This document shows positions 6,505-8,158 of a stretch of DNA of 8,158 nucleotides, in pieces. Each line of letters begins with the position of its first letter. Positions within the stretch are counted from its first letter, which is position 1. The stretch comes from a bacterium. GTDB lineage: Bacteria; Cyanobacteriota; Vampirovibrionia; Obscuribacterales; Obscuribacteraceae. The stretch is from NCBI GenBank assembly GCA_030431355.1, contig JAUIJG010000234.1, positions 1 through 8,158 on the forward strand, read 5' to 3'. Made by a program: the position numbers and the translations under genes. The notes beneath the pieces were generated by a model. The model was given only the letters and a program-made list of their open reading frames with translations, was not told the DNA's origin and searched no databases.

Positions 6505-7548
6505 CTACAACACCGCCTTGCGACGACTTAGCAGAAATGAAGCGAAGATCAGACCGACCATGGACCAACCACCCAGGACAATTACATCTCTTGTATAGTC
6601 TGCCGGAATGGAGAGCATTATACCCTTAAACGCGTCGGCGGCATAATACATGGGAAAAGAGTAGGCGATAAACTGTTCCCAGACCGGCATGCCTTCCACT
6701 GGCAAAATGATCCCGCTTACAAACATGATGGCCACACCAAACACCGTGATTGTCATGGTGTAGACACGAATAGTCTTCAATAGACAAGCCACCCCCAAGC
6801 CCATGCAGGTAAAACAAAACATGGACAACAGGGATATGCCGATTAGACCGAGAAAATTGCCGCCCAGGGTAAATCCGGAAACAGGAGCGGTAATAGTCAA
6901 CGCCAACCAGAGAACCACGGACGCTTCCAGCGTTACAGCCATGGTCTTCGCAATAATGGCGGAGCGCAAACCGTAGGGAGCAAGCACTATTTGCCGATAA
7001 GTCTTCTCCATCCATTCATAGATCCAGGAGAATCCCAGATTCATACAAGCAAGAACATAGCAGAGATATGCCACCAAACCAGGGGTTATATAATCGCGCA
7101 GACCAAATGTAGAAGGGAAGAGTGATACTGAATCCAATGGCAGGCTCAACTCGCTGGAACGGTCCGTCAAAGCGCTGATCAAACCCATTGATATCTGGTC
7201 ATTGACCAGGGGACTGTGACCTTCCGTCATGATTCTAACCGAGTCTTCAATCAGATCCTGGTCGACCTCGGCCAGGGCGATTATCTTTCCCTCAAATAAG
7301 TCCTTGCGCGCTTTCTTTTGATCTTTGTAGATCACCACATTGAACTGTGGGGATTCGGAAAGATTCTTAGCCAGTTCACTCATATCCGCAGGATCATATA
7401 GACCAAAGGGCATACTTGTAGAGCCGACCAGGGTGTTTCCCACAAGGATGATGATAAGAACGGCGAGCAAAGTACTGGATATGAAATAGAGCGGTCTTCT
7501 GGTCCACTGCAAAATATCCTTCTTAATGATAGCCATCACCGCATGCAT
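6505..7548 (-). CDS. ABC-2 type transporter permease
   Basis: Membrane subunit of an exporter-type ABC transporter. The 347 residues start with a short cytoplasmic segment and TM1 (about 20-42), then a large extracytoplasmic domain (about 45-150) rich in charged residues. Five further hydrophobic segments follow: about 153-177, 196-222, 231-258, 263-287 and 321-341. The pattern of one TM, a soluble domain and five TMs is typical of the ABC-2 superfamily (YbhS/YhhJ-like). The motif GIILPVEGMPVWEQFIAYSF (279-298) is the usual conserved stretch before the last TM, and the tail SRRKAVL is cytoplasmic. I chose the ATG at 7546-7548 because it lies 4 bp after the ATPase stop and has GAGGAG upstream; the frame remains open to an earlier ATG at 7647, but that would overlap the ATPase and add a non-conserved arginine-rich lead. 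The transported substrate cannot be told from the sequence. Confidence 0.88.
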   Translation of the reverse strand: MHAVMAIIKKDILQWTRRPLYFISSTLLAVLIIILVGNTLVGSTSMPFGLYDPADMSELAKNLSESPQFNVVIYKDQKKARKDLFEGKIIALAEVDQDLIEDSVRIMTEGHSPLVNDQISMGLISALTDRSSELSLPLDSVSLFPSTFGLRDYITPGLVAYLCYVLACMNLGFSWIYEWMEKTYRQIVLAPYGLRSAIIAKTMAVTLEASVVLWLALTITAPVSGFTLGGNFLGLIGISLLSMFCFTCMGLGVACLLKTIRVYTMTITVFGVAIMFVSGIILPVEGMPVWEQFIAYSFPMYYAADAFKGIMLSIPADYTRDVIVLGGWSMVGLIFASFLLSRRKAVL

Positions 7549-7552
7549 AAAT

Positions 7553-8158
7553 CTAACTCTCCTCTCCCGTGGAGATGGCAAGAAACACCTCTTCCAAATT
7601 CGGCTCACTGGTGGCGAATCTAGTGTAAGAAAGTTTCTCCGACTCAAACCAGCCCAATACGGTGGTCAGACTAGCTGAAAGATCTTGATCTTGGCGTTGA
7701 GCAAGATAGACTGTGTTGCGTAGCTCATCAAATCGAATCGTGGTATCAACCATCTTTTCCAACTGGGCGAATTTTGAATGCACGGCTTCAGAACCCATGG
7801 GCTCGGCCAGCCTGATTGCAAGTCTTCTGATACCACGAATTTTATAGCGTAACTCTTCTATTGTGCCCTCCACCACAAGCTCTCCCTGTCGAATAATTCC
7901 GATTCGATCGGCAAGCAGTTCTGCCTCCTCAAGATAGTGGGTGGTCAAAAGAATGGTCACTCCCTTCTTCTTCAATTCAATCAAAGACTGCCATATCTGA
8001 CGCCGCGAACCAGGATCAAGACCGACTGTCGGCTCATCCATGAAAAGAACTCGGGGTTCATGCAGAATTGCGCTGGCTATGGAAAGCTTTCGCTGCATTC
8101 CGCCGGAAAACTCTCCAGCCCTATCGTTCGCCCTGGCAAACAAACCGGACTCCCTGAG
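7553..8158 (-). CDS. ABC transporter ATP-binding protein (C-terminal part; N-terminus beyond the window)
   Basis: Nucleotide-binding subunit that should power the adjacent ABC-2 permease. The frame runs off the right edge, leaving 201 visible residues of a protein usually about 300 long. Visible motifs, counted from the first visible residue: signature EFSGGMQRKLSIA (16-28), Walker B RVLFMDEP (36-43), D-loop GLDP (46-49) and the H-loop histidine in LLTTHYLEEAE (70-80). The Walker A and Q-loop lie outside the window. After residue 100 comes a C-terminal extension, ending with SEPNLEEVFLAISTGEES, that is common in DrrA/CcmA-like ATPases of ABC-2 exporters. There is no start codon in view; the TTG at 8143 is internal, because the preceding codons read LRESG, as expected before this region in the family. 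The stop lies 4 bp from the permease start. Confidence 0.93.
   Translation of the reverse strand, partial: LRESGLFARANDRAGEFSGGMQRKLSIASAILHEPRVLFMDEPTVGLDPGSRRQIWQSLIELKKKGVTILLTTHYLEEAELLADRIGIIRQGELVVEGTIEELRYKIRGIRRLAIRLAEPMGSEAVHSKFAQLEKMVDTTIRFDELRNTVYLAQRQDQDLSASLTTVLGWFESEKLSYTRFATSEPNLEEVFLAISTGEES

Noticed and set aside
5840..6568. Upstream start at 6568 for the MlaC-like gene
   Set aside because: It would bury the signal peptide behind 34 residues and overlap the permease; the ATG at 6466 puts the signal peptide first.
6505..7647. Upstream start at 7647 for the ABC-2 permease
   Set aside because: It would overlap the ATPase by 95 bp and add an arginine-rich lead unlike ABC-2 permeases; the ATG at 7548 fits spacing and ribosome binding site better.
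1..8158. CRISPR arrays, tRNA or rRNA genes, insertion sequences, prophage genes
   Set aside because: No spaced direct repeats, cloverleaf-like segments, transposase motifs or terminal inverted repeats were seen on either strand.

Overview
The window comes from a bacterium with a Gram-negative (two-membrane) envelope. The best sign is a secreted MlaC/Tgt2-family lipid-binding protein encoded next to an ABC-2 transporter. Base composition looks roughly balanced and codon use looks similar across the window. Lineage cannot be fixed from the sequence. An EF-hand protein with a calpain-like domain and a Gram-positive/archaeal-style short citrate synthase do not fit a common model proteobacterium. 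A deep-branching lineage such as Vampirovibrionia/Obscuribacterales is only a guess.

Layout. Positions 1-157 (+) hold the last 51 codons of an unidentified gene, which converges on citrate synthase gltA (178-1317, -). A divergent intergenic region (1318-1612) carries the gltA ribosome binding site, a possible gltA promoter, a 10-bp palindrome and a possible 30-codon micro-ORF. It separates gltA from a 756-residue adenine DNA methyltransferase (1613-3883, +) whose C-terminal half resembles the BREX methylase PglX, with no other BREX gene in view.

A same-strand run (-) then fills the rest of the window. In transcription order it holds an ABC-2 ATPase (entering from the right edge, ending at 7553), its permease (6505-7548), an MlaC-like periplasmic lipid-binding protein (5840-6466), SfsA (5082-5843) and an EF-hand/calpain-like protein (3946-5034). 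The junctions are tight: 4 bp between ATPase and permease, 38 bp to mlaC, an ATGA overlap between mlaC and sfsA, and 47 bp to the last gene. This suggests one operon of at least five genes.

How the genes may work together. The ATPase and permease form one exporter-type transporter. The MlaC-like protein could carry a lipid or other hydrophobic substrate on the periplasmic side, an unusual pairing because MlaC normally works with the MlaFEDB importer-type complex. SfsA looks like a passenger. The last gene has one canonical EF-hand loop followed by a calpain core with a substituted active site. The points of most interest are the compact PglX-like orphan methylase, the EF-hand/calpain variant, and the MlaC/ABC-2 combination.
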